Of a stretch of DNA of 64,000 bases, positions 1-9,707 are shown piece by piece. Origin of the DNA: Thermotogaceae bacterium (lineage in GTDB: Bacteria; Thermotogota; Thermotogae; Thermotogales; Thermotogaceae). The first letter of the stretch is position 1; each line of letters begins with the position of its first letter. The notes beneath the pieces were generated by a model. It saw nothing but the letters and a program-made list of their open reading frames with translations, had not been told where the DNA came from and made no database searches. The stretch is taken from contig JALWTT010000006.1 of assembly GCA_027077795.1 (NCBI GenBank), positions 521,781 to 585,780 of the forward strand, written 5' to 3'. Position numbers and translations under genes: made by a program.

Positions 1-1251
1 CTTGGATACCCTTTGGTCTTCGCCATGATAGGTGGAGGAGTAATATACCTCATGCTCACTGGACACAGTTTGGGAGGTCTTCTTGATCTCCTGGCTGTGC
101 ACTTCACTTCTCAGGTTGTTCTGATAGCGGTACCGTTGTTTGTTTTTACCGCCAACATAATGAATGACTGCGATATAACCAGAAAGCTATTTGAATTCAT
201 AGAGAAAGCGATGGGAGGAATCAAGGGGGGGCTTGGATATGCTAACATCATAGCGAGCGTAATCTTTGCCGGAATGAGTGGATCGGAGCTCGCAGATGTT
301 TCTGGTATAGGTGCTATAGAGATAAAAGCCATGATGGATGCGGGATATGACGGAGCGTTCTCGTGTGCTGTGACAGCGGCCTCAGCGACGATCGGGCCTA
401 TAATCCCCCCGAGTATTCCTATGGTGATATATTCAATGCTCACTGGTGTGTCTTTGGGATACTTGTTCCTAGCTGGATTCCTGCCAGGATTTCTCCTAGC
501 AGCTGTGGAAATGTTCATGGTTTACATACTCTCAAAGGTTAGAAACTATCCAGCAGGTGAAAAAACGCCATTTCGAGCACTCTGGAGGCTTTTTATCCAA
601 TCCTTTGCAGCTCTTCTCGCACCGATTATCCTTCTGTGGGGAATATACGGAGGGGTTTTCACCGCAACCGAGTCTGCCGCTGTAGTTGCGGCTTACACGA
701 TAGTAATCAGCTTTTTGATATACAAAACCCTTGGTTGGAAAAAACTCTACAGGATCATAGTTAAATCTCTGATAATGATGGGATACATCAGCAGTATAGT
801 TGCAGCGGCATACATAGTGACCTACATAGTTTCTCTGGAGAGAGTGCCTGAATTAGTGACCAAAGCTTTCGTGACCGCGGGGCTTCTTTCCAACAAATGG
901 ATATTCCTGTTCAGTGCTAATATACTGTACTTCCTACTGGGAATGTTCATAGATGTCTCCATAATCCAATTGATGGTCATACCGATACTCTTTCCAATAG
1001 CGAAATCCGTTGGCATAGATCCAGTGCACTTTGGAGTTATAACAACGATGAATTTGATGATGGCCCTTGACACCCCTCCATATGGACAGACTGGATTTAT
1101 CACGAGTGCAATAAGTGGCACTCCCTTGAAGGATGTTTTCAAAGAGATGATCATATACTGGATACCGATAGAGATTGCTGCTCTGATAGTAGTTACGTAT
1201 TGGCCGGATTTTGTCTTGTTCGTGCCAAGGATATTTGGATACCATGGATGA
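1..1251 (+). CDS. TRAP transporter large permease (DctM-like), 5'-truncated by the window edge
   Basis: This is the large membrane subunit of a tripartite ATP-independent periplasmic transporter, which imports organic or sugar acids using an ion gradient. The reading frame is open to base 1 (L-G-Y-P-L-V-F-A-M), so the gene begins outside the window and only a short N-terminal stretch is missing. About 12 hydrophobic segments are visible. Family-like motifs include GMSGSELADVSG and GPIIPPSIPMV in the first half, and a repeat-like second half with DVSIIQLMVIPI and ALDTPPYGQ. The 3' end lies 14 bases before an aldolase gene that is followed by a sugar kinase, so the substrate is probably a carboxylated sugar. 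The DctP and DctQ partners would lie upstream, outside the window. Confidence 0.93.
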   Translation, partial: LGYPLVFAMIGGGVIYLMLTGHSLGGLLDLLAVHFTSQVVLIAVPLFVFTANIMNDCDITRKLFEFIEKAMGGIKGGLGYANIIASVIFAGMSGSELADVSGIGAIEIKAMMDAGYDGAFSCAVTAASATIGPIIPPSIPMVIYSMLTGVSLGYLFLAGFLPGFLLAAVEMFMVYILSKVRNYPAGEKTPFRALWRLFIQSFAALLAPIILLWGIYGGVFTATESAAVVAAYTIVISFLIYKTLGWKKLYRIIVKSLIMMGYISSIVAAAYIVTYIVSLERVPELVTKAFVTAGLLSNKWIFLFSANILYFLLGMFIDVSIIQLMVIPILFPIAKSVGIDPVHFGVITTMNLMMALDTPPYGQTGFITSAISGTPLKDVFKEMIIYWIPIEIAALIVVTYWPDFVLFVPRIFGYHG

Positions 1252-1265
1252 GGGAGGTGTAATTT

Positions 1266-2156
1266 TTGAAAAGATTGATATCAGCTGTGATGACTAAGTT
1301 CGATGACAGAGGAAAACTAGTCCTTGATGAAGAATACAGGGAATTCTTAGAATCCCTTGTGAAAAGCGGTGTTGACACCTTCATGGTCGCTGGAACTAAT
1401 GGTGAATTTCATGTCATGAGTTTAGAGGACAGGAAGAAGCTCTTGGAATTTGTCGCGGAGAACTTCAAAGAATCGGTTGAGATAATCGCTCATGTTGGTA
1501 CGACAAATTTGCATGATACTTTGGAACTTGGCGAGCACGCTCTCAGAACAGGGGTGAAAAAACTGGCAGTTGTCAACCCGTACTATTTTAAATACGATAA
1601 CAGATCTCTGGTGGATTACTTTGTGAATGTTGCAAGGGGGCTTCCAGAGGCTGAGATACTTCTTTACAACATACCAGTTTTTTCCGGGAACAGGCTGGAG
1701 CTTTCCCACATAGTTGAGATCAAAAACAGAGCCAGTAATGTTGTCGGTGTGAAAGATTCGGATGCACGCCCTGGAATAGTGCCAAAGCTGAAAGAAAGTT
1801 TGGGGAAAAGTTTCCTTGTGTTTGGAGGATTTGATACCCTTGTTGTGGACTATCTAGCCATGGGATCAGATGGACAGGTTTCGGGAACTTCAAATGTTTT
1901 TCCAAAAATCCTACGCGAACTGCTAGATAGTTTTGAAAGGGGAAATTTTGAGAAGGCCTTCGAGCTTCAAAAGAAGCTGAATCTGATAGTGGAAAAGGTT
2001 TCGGGACATGAAGCATTTGTGAGTGCTAACAAATATGCTTTGAGCGTGCTTGGATACAACCTGGGGCTTCCTAGGTCTGCCTTTCGTGGCTTGAGCGAAA
2101 GCGAGAAAGCCGAGATAGAAGAGTTCTTGGGGAGCGTGAGAGAGTGGTCTATTTGA
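1266..2156 (+). CDS. DapA-family aldolase (dihydrodipicolinate synthase / N-acetylneuraminate lyase / KDG aldolase type)
   Basis: A class I (Schiff-base) aldolase or dehydratase of 296 residues, the usual family length. The GTNGE pyruvate-carboxylate binding motif is at residues 43-47, the catalytic tyrosine in YNIPVFSGN is near residue 134, and the Schiff-base lysine in GVKDSD is at 163. The start is TTG at 1266 behind GGGAGGTG. The gene lies between a TRAP permease and an FGGY kinase, which overlaps its 3' end by 13 bases. This argues for catabolism of a 2-keto-3-deoxy acid or a sialic-acid-like substrate rather than lysine synthesis. The exact substrate cannot be read from the sequence; a true DapA role remains possible because no other lysine genes are here to compare. 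Confidence 0.88.
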   Translation: MKRLISAVMTKFDDRGKLVLDEEYREFLESLVKSGVDTFMVAGTNGEFHVMSLEDRKKLLEFVAENFKESVEIIAHVGTTNLHDTLELGEHALRTGVKKLAVVNPYYFKYDNRSLVDYFVNVARGLPEAEILLYNIPVFSGNRLELSHIVEIKNRASNVVGVKDSDARPGIVPKLKESLGKSFLVFGGFDTLVVDYLAMGSDGQVSGTSNVFPKILRELLDSFERGNFEKAFELQKKLNLIVEKVSGHEAFVSANKYALSVLGYNLGLPRSAFRGLSESEKAEIEEFLGSVREWSI

Positions 2157-3625
2157 TGGGAATAGATATTGGAACGACTTCTACCAAGTCTGTCATCGTC
2201 GATGAAAGCGGGAAGATCGTTTCGGAAGCCCATTCAGAGTATGGTGTTCTCACACCTCACCCAACTTGGGCTGAGCAGTGGCCTGATATCTGGACCAAGG
2301 CTGCCTTGAAAGTCATTAAAGCTTCTTTGGAGATGTCCGGAGTGAAGAGCTCTGACATAAAAGCTTTGGCGTTCAGTGGGCTCTACGGGGGTTCTGGAAT
2401 TCCAGTTGATAAGAACATGAATCCACTGAGACCATGCATAATTTGGATGGATAGAAGAGCACAGAAGGAAACGGAATGGATAAAAAGAAACGTCCCAAAG
2501 GAGAAGATAGTATCGATAACGGGAAATTATGTGGACAGTTACTATGGATTTACGAAAATCTTGTGGATTAAAAACAACGAACCGGATGTGTGGAATAGGA
2601 TATACAAGTTTGTCACTCCAAAAGATTTCGTCATATACAAGCTCACTGGAAACCTAATAATAGATCACTCTTCCGCTGGGAATTTGGGAGGGCTCTACGA
2701 CATATCTAAAAGAAGCTGGTCTGAGGAGATGGCAAAGATCCTGGGAATTCCACTTGAGATGCTTCCAGGTGAAATAATCAGTTCCACAGATGTCGCAGGT
2801 ACTCTGAAGAGGGAAATAGCCGTGGAAACAGGTTTGCCGGAAGGTCTCCCAGTGATTGCCGGTGGAATCGATGCCCCTGTTGCCCAGCTAAGTGCAGGTG
2901 TTGTCGAACCAGGGGAACATGTGGTCATGTTGGGAACATCCATGTGCTGGGGAACTCTTCACAGAGGAGAGTATATCTCCTCTTCTCTAGTTAACTTTCC
3001 GTATGTGGTTGATGAAAGTGAGATGATTTACACATTCGGAGGAGGAGCAACATCTGGAGCTATTGTGAAGTGGTTCAGAGACAATTTTGGAGGAAGCTAC
3101 GAAGAGTTAAACTCTAAAGCAGGACAAATTCCAGAGGGAAGTGAAGGACTTGTAGTTTTACCGTATTTCATGGGTGAGAGGTCTCCAATATGGGACCCGA
3201 AGGCCAAAGGGATGGTGTTTGGCCTCACTTTGAAGCATACCAAAGCGCATGTGTACAGGGCCTTCTTGGAGGGAGTCGCTTACTCACTTCGACACAACAT
3301 TGAGGAAGCTAGGAAGATAGGAATGAGCTTTACGGAGAAGTGCTATCTGGTCGGGGGAGGAGCTAGAAGTAACCTGTGGACGAAAATTCTATCAGATGTG
3401 ACGGGATTCGATATGGTTAGGATAAGGGGTAACGTTGAGGCTCCACTCGGTGACGCATTCTTAGCAGGGCTGGGAATAGGGGTGTTTAAGGATAAGCACG
3501 AGATAAAGGATTGGATCAGTTATGAGGAATCCGTTAGCCCGGAGAAAAAAGAGGTTTACGAGAGGCTTTACAAGGTGTATCTGAGCCTTTACAAGCATAC
3601 CAAAGAGGATATGTGGGCTCTCTGA
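2144..3625 (+). CDS. FGGY-family carbohydrate kinase (xylulokinase-like)
   Basis: An ATP-dependent sugar kinase of 493 residues. The phosphate-1 motif GIDIGTTSTK is at the N-terminus, the substrate-aspartate segment GGIDAPVAQLSAG is in the middle, and the adenosine-binding segment LVGGGARSNLW is in the C-terminal half, as expected for two FGGY domains. The start is GTG at 2144, inside the end of the upstream aldolase, with a GGGGAG site before it; an ATG at 2156 fused to the aldolase stop (TGATG) is an alternative. It presumably phosphorylates the sugar that feeds the aldolase branch. FGGY substrate specificity (xylulose, gluconate, ribulose, glycerol) cannot be assigned from the sequence alone. 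Confidence 0.9.
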   Translation: MVYLMGIDIGTTSTKSVIVDESGKIVSEAHSEYGVLTPHPTWAEQWPDIWTKAALKVIKASLEMSGVKSSDIKALAFSGLYGGSGIPVDKNMNPLRPCIIWMDRRAQKETEWIKRNVPKEKIVSITGNYVDSYYGFTKILWIKNNEPDVWNRIYKFVTPKDFVIYKLTGNLIIDHSSAGNLGGLYDISKRSWSEEMAKILGIPLEMLPGEIISSTDVAGTLKREIAVETGLPEGLPVIAGGIDAPVAQLSAGVVEPGEHVVMLGTSMCWGTLHRGEYISSSLVNFPYVVDESEMIYTFGGGATSGAIVKWFRDNFGGSYEELNSKAGQIPEGSEGLVVLPYFMGERSPIWDPKAKGMVFGLTLKHTKAHVYRAFLEGVAYSLRHNIEEARKIGMSFTEKCYLVGGGARSNLWTKILSDVTGFDMVRIRGNVEAPLGDAFLAGLGIGVFKDKHEIKDWISYEESVSPEKKEVYERLYKVYLSLYKHTKEDMWAL

Positions 3626-3654
3626 TTTTTTCTCGTCATAACGAGATACCTAAA

Positions 3655-3663
3655 TGATATAAT
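3655..3663 (+). promoter_or_regulatory. Extended -10 promoter of the valS operon
   Basis: TGATATAAT gives a perfect extended -10 element (TGnTATAAT) 28 bases before the valS start. The -35 region is weak, which is typical of extended -10 promoters. A small inverted repeat, CTCGT-CATA-ACGAG, lies just upstream at 3632-3645. The same nine-base element precedes holA at 57247. Confidence 0.6.
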
Positions 3664-3691
3664 CATCCCAAGTGTTTGGGGAGGTGATTTG

Positions 3692-6289
3692 GTGCTGTCT
3701 ACAAGATACGACCCGAAGAGCATAGAGAAAAAGTGGTACAAGCGTTGGGTGGAGAAAGGGTACTTCAGGCCGAAAGGAGTGGGAGAGAAATTTTCAATAG
3801 TTATTCCTCCTCCGAATATAACGGGGAGGATACATATGGGGCACGCTTTAAACATAACTCTTCAGGATATAGTTGTTAGATACAAGAGAATGAGAGGTTA
3901 CGATGTTCTGTGGGTACCGGGTGAAGATCACGCCGGTATAGCCACGCAGAACGCTGTTGAGAAGTACCTTTCTAAGACCGAAGAAAAGAAGCGATCTGAA
4001 ATCGGCAGAGAAGAATTCATAAGGAAAACTTGGGAATGGGCGAACAAATACAGAGGAGTCATAAGAGAACAGATAATGGCGCTCGGTGCTTCTGTTGATT
4101 GGACGAGAGAACGCTTCACACTGGATGAAGGATTGAACAAGGCGGTTAGGAAAGTCTTCGTCGATCTGTATAAAAAGGGCTTGATATACAAGGGAAGCTA
4201 TATCGTCAATTGGTGTCCTAGGTGTAAGACGGTCCTATCGGATGAGGAAGTTGAGCATAGAGAGGAGGACGGCAAGCTCTACTACATAAGATACCCTATA
4301 AAAGATTCTGGAAAGTACGTTGTTATAGCTACGACAAGGCCTGAGACCATGCTTGGCGACACCGCCATCGCGGTCCATCCAAAAGATGAGAGATATAAAG
4401 ATCTTGTGGGGAAGACTGCGATTCTACCTCTTGTTGGAAGAGAGCTCCCGATAATAGCTGATAGAAGGGTGGACCCAAAATTCGGGACAGGTGCTTTGAA
4501 AGTCACTCCGGCTCATGATCCAACGGACTTTTTGATAGGCCAGGATCACAATCTCGAGGTCATAGATGTCATGGATGATGATGCGAGAATAAACGATAAT
4601 GGAGGAAAATACGCGGGTCTCGATAGGTATGAAGCGAGAGAAAAAATAGTGGAGGACCTTGAAAGAGAGGGATATTTGATAAAGGTGGAAGATTACAAGC
4701 ATTCCGTTGGGCACTGCTACAGATGTGATACGGTGGTGGAACCCAGAATTATGGATCAGTGGTTTGTGAGAACAAAGCCTTTGGCTGAAAGAGGAATAAA
4801 AGCTGCCGAGGATGGAGAAATTCAGTTCTTCCCGAAAAGGTGGACAAAGGTTTACCTGAATTGGATGAACGAAATAAGGGATTGGTGCATTTCCAGGCAA
4901 CTTTGGTGGGGCCACAGAATACCGGTATGGTACTGTGAGGATTGTGGTCATGTTATGGCTTCGGAAAAAGCCCCGCAGAGATGTGAGAAGTGCGGCTCTA
5001 CAAATTTAAAGCAGGATGAAGATGTGCTTGACACGTGGTTTTCATCAGCTCTTTGGCCATTTTCCACTCTTGGTTGGCCCAATGAAACCGAGGATCTCAA
5101 GAGGTACTACCCAACTGACTTGCTTGTCACGGGATTTGACATAATCTTCTTCTGGGTGGCGCGCATGATAATGATGGGTTACGAATTCATGGGTGAAAGA
5201 CCATTCAGTCATGTTTACATCCATCAACTTGTCAGAGATAAATACGGAAGGAAAATGAGTAAATCTTTGGGTAATGGAATAGATCCCTTAGATATGATAG
5301 ATAAGTATGGAGCAGATCCGTTGAGGTTCACCCTTTCAATGCTGGCAGCTCAGGGTAGAGACATAAAGTTGGATGAGAGATATTTCGAGTCGTACAAGAG
5401 GTTTGCAAACAAGATATGGAATGCCACAAGATTTGTGCTTCTCAATCTGGAGGATTTTGAAGAAATGAGGATATTGGTAGATGATCTGAAACTTGTTGAC
5501 AGATGGATACTTTCCCGGCTTGAAAAAACAGTGAAAACCGTCACAGATGCACTTGAGAGCTACGATTTCAACATAGCTGCTCATGCGATATATGATTTCT
5601 TTTGGAAAGAATTCTGCGATTGGTACATAGAAGCCGTGAAACCTAGATTGCAATCTGGAGATAGAAAAGTAGTTCAAAACGTCCTTGTGAAGGTCCTAGA
5701 TCAGAGCCTGAAGCTCCTTCATCCGATGATGCCTTTCTTGACGGAAGAGCTTTGGCAAAAGCTTCCAATCAGTGGGGAATCCATAACCATTTCAAAGTGG
5801 CCTGAGTACAAAGAAGAATGGCTGTTTGAAGATGAAGAGCGAAAATTTGAGAAGGTCATGGAGATTGTGAGAGGTGTAAGGAATGTTCGGGCTGAGGTTA
5901 ACATACCACAAGCTAGAAAAGTTTCCGTAGCAGTCAAGGGAAAAAATCTCTCGGGGGAAGTTGAAAGTTATCTGAAGAATCTGGGCAACGTGGATTCCAT
6001 TGAATACGTTCCTGAAAGGCCAAAGGCTTCTGCAACAGCCTTTGTTGATGAGAGTAATGAGGTTTATGTGAGGCTTGGTGGGATGGTCGATCTATCTAGG
6101 GAGGTAGAAAGACTCAAGAAAAAATTGGCGAAGGCGTACAAAGACAAAGAGATTTTTGAAAAAAAGCTCGCAAACGATAAATTCGTTAAGAATGCCCCCG
6201 AACGGGTGGTTGAGGAAGCCGAAGAAAAACTTAAAGATATAGAAGAGCAAATAGAAAAGCTCGAGAGGATAATAAGTGAACTGGAATAA
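3692..6289 (+). CDS. valS: Valyl-tRNA synthetase
   Basis: Charges tRNA-Val in the cytoplasm. The protein has 865 residues, normal for bacterial ValRS. The class I signature appears as PPPNITGRIHMGHAL (HIGH equivalent HMGH), followed by the editing domain (TTRPETMLGDTA), two zinc-type CxxC pairs (CPRC; CEDC with CEKC), the KMSKS loop ([10 protein letters not shown]), an anticodon-binding domain and a C-terminal coiled-coil arm rich in Lys and Glu. GTG at 3692 is preferred over the TTG three bases earlier because it sits 7 bases after GGAGG. It is the first gene of a run of closely spaced genes that includes apgM, comEC and the chemosensory set. Confidence 0.98.
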   Translation: MLSTRYDPKSIEKKWYKRWVEKGYFRPKGVGEKFSIVIPPPNITGRIHMGHALNITLQDIVVRYKRMRGYDVLWVPGEDHAGIATQNAVEKYLSKTEEKKRSEIGREEFIRKTWEWANKYRGVIREQIMALGASVDWTRERFTLDEGLNKAVRKVFVDLYKKGLIYKGSYIVNWCPRCKTVLSDEEVEHREEDGKLYYIRYPIKDSGKYVVIATTRPETMLGDTAIAVHPKDERYKDLVGKTAILPLVGRELPIIADRRVDPKFGTGALKVTPAHDPTDFLIGQDHNLEVIDVMDDDARINDNGGKYAGLDRYEAREKIVEDLEREGYLIKVEDYKHSVGHCYRCDTVVEPRIMDQWFVRTKPLAERGIKAAEDGEIQFFPKRWTKVYLNWMNEIRDWCISRQLWWGHRIPVWYCEDCGHVMASEKAPQRCEKCGSTNLKQDEDVLDTWFSSALWPFSTLGWPNETEDLKRYYPTDLLVTGFDIIFFWVARMIMMGYEFMGERPFSHVYIHQLVRDKYGRKMSKSLGNGIDPLDMIDKYGADPLRFTLSMLAAQGRDIKLDERYFESYKRFANKIWNATRFVLLNLEDFEEMRILVDDLKLVDRWILSRLEKTVKTVTDALESYDFNIAAHAIYDFFWKEFCDWYIEAVKPRLQSGDRKVVQNVLVKVLDQSLKLLHPMMPFLTEELWQKLPISGESITISKWPEYKEEWLFEDEERKFEKVMEIVRGVRNVRAEVNIPQARKVSVAVKGKNLSGEVESYLKNLGNVDSIEYVPERPKASATAFVDESNEVYVRLGGMVDLSREVERLKKKLAKAYKDKEIFEKKLANDKFVKNAPERVVEEAEEKLKDIEEQIEKLERIISELE

Positions 6290-6301
6290 GAGGAGGTGTG
6301 C

Positions 6302-7507
6302 ATGGTGAACAGGCATGAAATTCTGAAGGAGATTGTTACAAGCTCTGGTGGAAAGATAGTTCTTCTGGTCATGGATGGATTGGGAGATCTACCCATAAAC
6401 GGTATGACTCCTTTGATGAAAGCTAGCACTCCTAACTTGGATTCTCTTGCCAAGGAAAGCGAGCTGGGTCAAACAATTCCCGTTCTCTATGGAATCACCC
6501 CTGGAAGTGGTCCGGGACATCTTTCGCTTTTCGGATATGACCCGGTCGAGTACAAGATAGGAAGAGGGATATTAGAGGCACTTGGAATAGACGTGGAAGT
6601 TGAGAAGAACGACATGGTTGCCAGGGGAAATTTTGCAACTATCAGTGATGGTGTGATAGTGGATAGGCGGGCCGGAAGACCACCAACGGAGGAAAGCGCA
6701 AAGGTTGTACAGGTTTTGAAGGAAAACATCGAGGAAGTTGATGGGGTGCGGGTGGAATTCTACCCCGGTAGAGAGCATAGGTTCGTCGTTAAGTTCACAG
6801 CCGAGTGGCTAGATGATTCCCTCACTGATGCAGATCCTCAGAAAGAGGGCAACCCAATGGAATGGTCGAAACCTTTGAAACCAGAGGCTGAAAGAACGGC
6901 GCAAGTAGTGAACAAACTCATCGAAAGAATAGGCGAGGTTTTAAAAGATCGTCCAAAGATGAATTGGGCACTTCTAAGGGGGTTCTCGAAATATCCGAAG
7001 CTTCCTCAGTTTTCCGAAGTTTACAAAGTGAAAGCTGCTGCCATAGCTACATATCCGATGTACCGAGGCATAGCAAAACTGGTGGGAATGAATGTTCTCG
7101 AAAGTGGGGAAACCATAGAGGATGAGTTGAAGGCCCTTGAAGAAAACTGGAACGATTATGACTTCTTCTATTTTCATGTGAAAAAAACAGACTCTTACGG
7201 AGAAGATGGTAAGTTTGACGAAAAAGTCCACGTAATTGAGGAAACGGATTCCATAATTCCAGGGATTCTCGAATTGAAGCCAGATGTGTTGGTCGTGACA
7301 GGAGATCACTCCACTCCCTGTCTCATGAGATCTCACAGTTGGCATCCCGTTCCATTCCTGATACATTCCAAATTTGCAAGGAAAGGCCTGTCTAAGGTAT
7401 TCAATGAATTTGAATGTGCTCGAGGAACCCTTGGAACTTTCTACGCTTTAGATGCCATGTCCCTAATGCTAGCGCACGCTGGAAGGTTGGAAAAGTACGG
7501 AGCATGA
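6302..7507 (+). CDS. apgM: 2,3-bisphosphoglycerate-independent phosphoglycerate mutase, archaeal type
   Basis: Interconverts 3- and 2-phosphoglycerate in glycolysis, using a phosphoserine intermediate and metal ions (alkaline phosphatase superfamily). The N-terminal metal site is VLLVMDGLGDLP, the nucleophile serine lies in GSGPGHLSLFGYDP, and the C-terminal metal ligands are in VVTGDHSTPC and RSHSWHPVPF. The roughly 400-residue length matches the archaeal ApgM class, not the 510-residue GpmI class. The start is ATG at 6302, five bases after GGAGG. The gene begins 12 bases after valS and its stop overlaps the comEC start (ATGA). Confidence 0.95.
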   Translation: MVNRHEILKEIVTSSGGKIVLLVMDGLGDLPINGMTPLMKASTPNLDSLAKESELGQTIPVLYGITPGSGPGHLSLFGYDPVEYKIGRGILEALGIDVEVEKNDMVARGNFATISDGVIVDRRAGRPPTEESAKVVQVLKENIEEVDGVRVEFYPGREHRFVVKFTAEWLDDSLTDADPQKEGNPMEWSKPLKPEAERTAQVVNKLIERIGEVLKDRPKMNWALLRGFSKYPKLPQFSEVYKVKAAAIATYPMYRGIAKLVGMNVLESGETIEDELKALEENWNDYDFFYFHVKKTDSYGEDGKFDEKVHVIEETDSIIPGILELKPDVLVVTGDHSTPCLMRSHSWHPVPFLIHSKFARKGLSKVFNEFECARGTLGTFYALDAMSLMLAHAGRLEKYGA

Positions 7508-8751
7508 CAGCCCCTTTCCTTCTAGCTTCTCTGTTTTTCTCGTTGGGGACCCTCTTCCAGATTTTTGGGGGTCCCCTTTGGGTGCTGATAATCGCCATTT
7601 TTCCGATATATTTTTGGAATCCGAAGGTCGCTATCTTGTTTTCTTTCTCTGTAATAGGGTTTCTTCTGGCCATTCGGCCTATTCCCCAGGGTGAGGAACT
7701 TCTAGGGAAGGTCAGTTCCTTCAGTGGGAAGAGATTCGTGGTCTCGGATCTATCAGTTTGGAATGGAAGTGTCTGGGAAAAACTGCCAGGGAAGGCATCG
7801 GCAAGGGAGGTGACCGTGGGAGAACGCGTTTATTGCAAGGGAGTAAAACTCGTAAAGGCATATCCAGAATATCTGCTAAAGGAATGCTGGAGCTTCCCAC
7901 TGGACCGATCAGTTCTCAACGAGTTGAAAGAGTACATGTGGACTGTCAGAGAAAGGCTCTTGAAGGTGAACAGTTTTTCGGTGGATATGGCCATTTCCAA
8001 CCCCAGAAAAATCGCGAGAAAGGCAGGAGTGTCCCATCTATTTGCCTTTTCAGGATTTCACACAGGGCTGATCTTTTACATGGTGACAATTCTTGTCTCA
8101 TCGTTTGCACCCTCACTTTTCATTACTTACCCTATTTCGCTTCTGGGAACTTTTCTTCTGATTCTCATAACCGGCCCGTCTCCTTCCGCTGTTAGGGCCT
8201 TCATGATGCTTTCGATCTGGGCTGTTTCAAGACTTGTGGATTATCCTGTGGAGAAACTGAACATCCTTGGCATGAGCGCGCTCTTTGCTCTCTTTTTAGA
8301 TCCCTACGTGGTTCTTTCACCATCGTTCATCCTATCCTATTCTGCAACTCTTGGCGTTCTATTTGCCCTTGAGATGGAAGGGAGATGGTGGAAGGTGCCG
8401 GTATATGCCCATCTTTTCTCTATTCCCGCTGTTCTTATATTTTTCAAGGAACTGAATGTGCTTTCTTTAGTGGTTTCCTTGATTCTTTCACCGATTGCTA
8501 TGCTTCAGGTTTTCATAGCGGAAATAGCCGTTTTCTCGGCTATTTTAAATCTTTGGGGAGTTTCCGGGCTGTTGATATCAAGCCTTAAGCCCGTTGATTT
8601 ATTGGTTGGAAAAATCCTGTCGATATTCGCGAAAGTCCCTCTTGTCAAGTTCCCCACTCTGATTTCCTTCGTGATATCATTAGCGTTGGTATGGTTGATC
8701 GGATTACTGCTGAGAGGGTCATCGAGGAAATCACAAGAAAGTATAAATTGA
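7504..8751 (+). CDS. comEC: ComEC/Rec2-family DNA-uptake channel protein, membrane core only
   Basis: A polytopic membrane protein of about 415 residues. ComEC forms the channel through which single-stranded DNA crosses the inner membrane during natural transformation. An N-terminal membrane/OB-like (DUF4131-type) region is followed by the Competence core, recognised by RKAGVSHLFAFSGFHTG and GPSPSAVRAFMM and about ten hydrophobic segments. The C-terminal metallo-beta-lactamase-like domain found in long ComEC proteins is absent. The start is ATG at 7504 in an ATGA overlap with apgM; the frame is open further upstream (7414), but that part lies over conserved apgM sequence. Its 3' end overlaps the next gene by 61 bases. 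Confidence 0.85.
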   Translation: MTAPFLLASLFFSLGTLFQIFGGPLWVLIIAIFPIYFWNPKVAILFSFSVIGFLLAIRPIPQGEELLGKVSSFSGKRFVVSDLSVWNGSVWEKLPGKASAREVTVGERVYCKGVKLVKAYPEYLLKECWSFPLDRSVLNELKEYMWTVRERLLKVNSFSVDMAISNPRKIARKAGVSHLFAFSGFHTGLIFYMVTILVSSFAPSLFITYPISLLGTFLLILITGPSPSAVRAFMMLSIWAVSRLVDYPVEKLNILGMSALFALFLDPYVVLSPSFILSYSATLGVLFALEMEGRWWKVPVYAHLFSIPAVLIFFKELNVLSLVVSLILSPIAMLQVFIAEIAVFSAILNLWGVSGLLISSLKPVDLLVGKILSIFAKVPLVKFPTLISFVISLALVWLIGLLLRGSSRKSQESIN

Positions 8752-9707
8752 ATGTAAAAAAGGATCACAGGGAAAGGGCAATCAGGCACTTGATGTCATT
8801 CAATCTTTCACCGGATTCCCTAAGGGTTGTTGCGCTTTCATACCTCGCAGTTGGCGAAAGCTACTTTTTCAGAGACAGGGAAACGTGGGAAGAGATATCA
8901 AAAGTGGTGCCGAGCGAGAGAGAAGTAAAAGCCTTGAGTGTAGGTTGTTCCGAGGGGGAAGAGGTGTACACATTTTCATTCACCATGAGTGGGAAGGTGA
9001 GCTTTAGCATCCTTGGACTGGATTTAAATGAGGAGAGGATTAGACGGGCGGTTGAAGGTGTCTACGACAGCTGGAAGCTCAGGGAAATGACAAAGCGTGA
9101 AATAGAAAAGTATTTTAATTCAGTGAATGATGGCTTTAGGGTGAAAGATGAGTATAGGTCTGGAGTTTATTTCAAAGTCTCGAATGTTCTAGATGAGCCT
9201 ATCTCTGGGACATATGATGTGATCCTTGCAAGACGTGTTTTGATATATCTGAATGAAAGTGGCATTTCGAAAATGCTGGAAAAACTCCTCAAGGCCATGA
9301 AAGAAGAAGGGGTGTTGGTCTTGGGAAAGGGAGAGGTCTACTGGCAAGTTATGGAGAGGTTCGAACCGTTTCCAGTGGGAGAAGCAGTGTTCTGGAGAAA
9401 GAAAAGGCAATTTATTCCCGATGAAATGGAGGAGAGAATGGTGGAAATGACCTTCCCCCATCATGCGGTGTGGGAGAAAATTGACTTAATAAAAGATATG
9501 ATAAATATAGGACTGTATGAGGAAGCTCTGAGATGGGCCAAGGAAGCTAAAAAGGTGAAGGGAGAAGAGGCTAAAGCTTGGAAATATGAAATACTGGCTT
9601 TGACATATATGGGGTTGTCTGAAGAGGCAATTGAGGTCCTCAGGGAGGCTAGGAAAAAATTCCCATTTGATGAAGATATAAAGCGACTGGAGAAGGTGTT
9701 AACTTGA
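8691..9707 (+). CDS. CheR methyltransferase with C-terminal TPR repeats (WspC-like)
   Basis: A predicted SAM-dependent methyltransferase that methylates glutamates on chemoreceptors. It has 338 residues: an N-terminal helical CheR domain, the SAM-binding motif ALSVGCSEGEEVYTFSF, and RRVLIYLN, which corresponds to the usual CRNVLIYF. About 80 C-terminal residues form two TPR-like helical pairs (GLYEEALRWAKEAKKV and GLSEEAIEVLREARKK). CheR-TPR fusions occur in Wsp-type and other non-motility chemosensory systems (WspC). The SAM motif is somewhat diverged (SEGEEVYTF instead of STGEEPYSI). The ATG at 8691 overlaps comEC by 61 bases, so expression is probably coupled. No receptor gene lies nearby. 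Confidence 0.85.
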   Translation: MVDRITAERVIEEITRKYKLNVKKDHRERAIRHLMSFNLSPDSLRVVALSYLAVGESYFFRDRETWEEISKVVPSEREVKALSVGCSEGEEVYTFSFTMSGKVSFSILGLDLNEERIRRAVEGVYDSWKLREMTKREIEKYFNSVNDGFRVKDEYRSGVYFKVSNVLDEPISGTYDVILARRVLIYLNESGISKMLEKLLKAMKEEGVLVLGKGEVYWQVMERFEPFPVGEAVFWRKKRQFIPDEMEERMVEMTFPHHAVWEKIDLIKDMINIGLYEEALRWAKEAKKVKGEEAKAWKYEILALTYMGLSEEAIEVLREARKKFPFDEDIKRLEKVLT

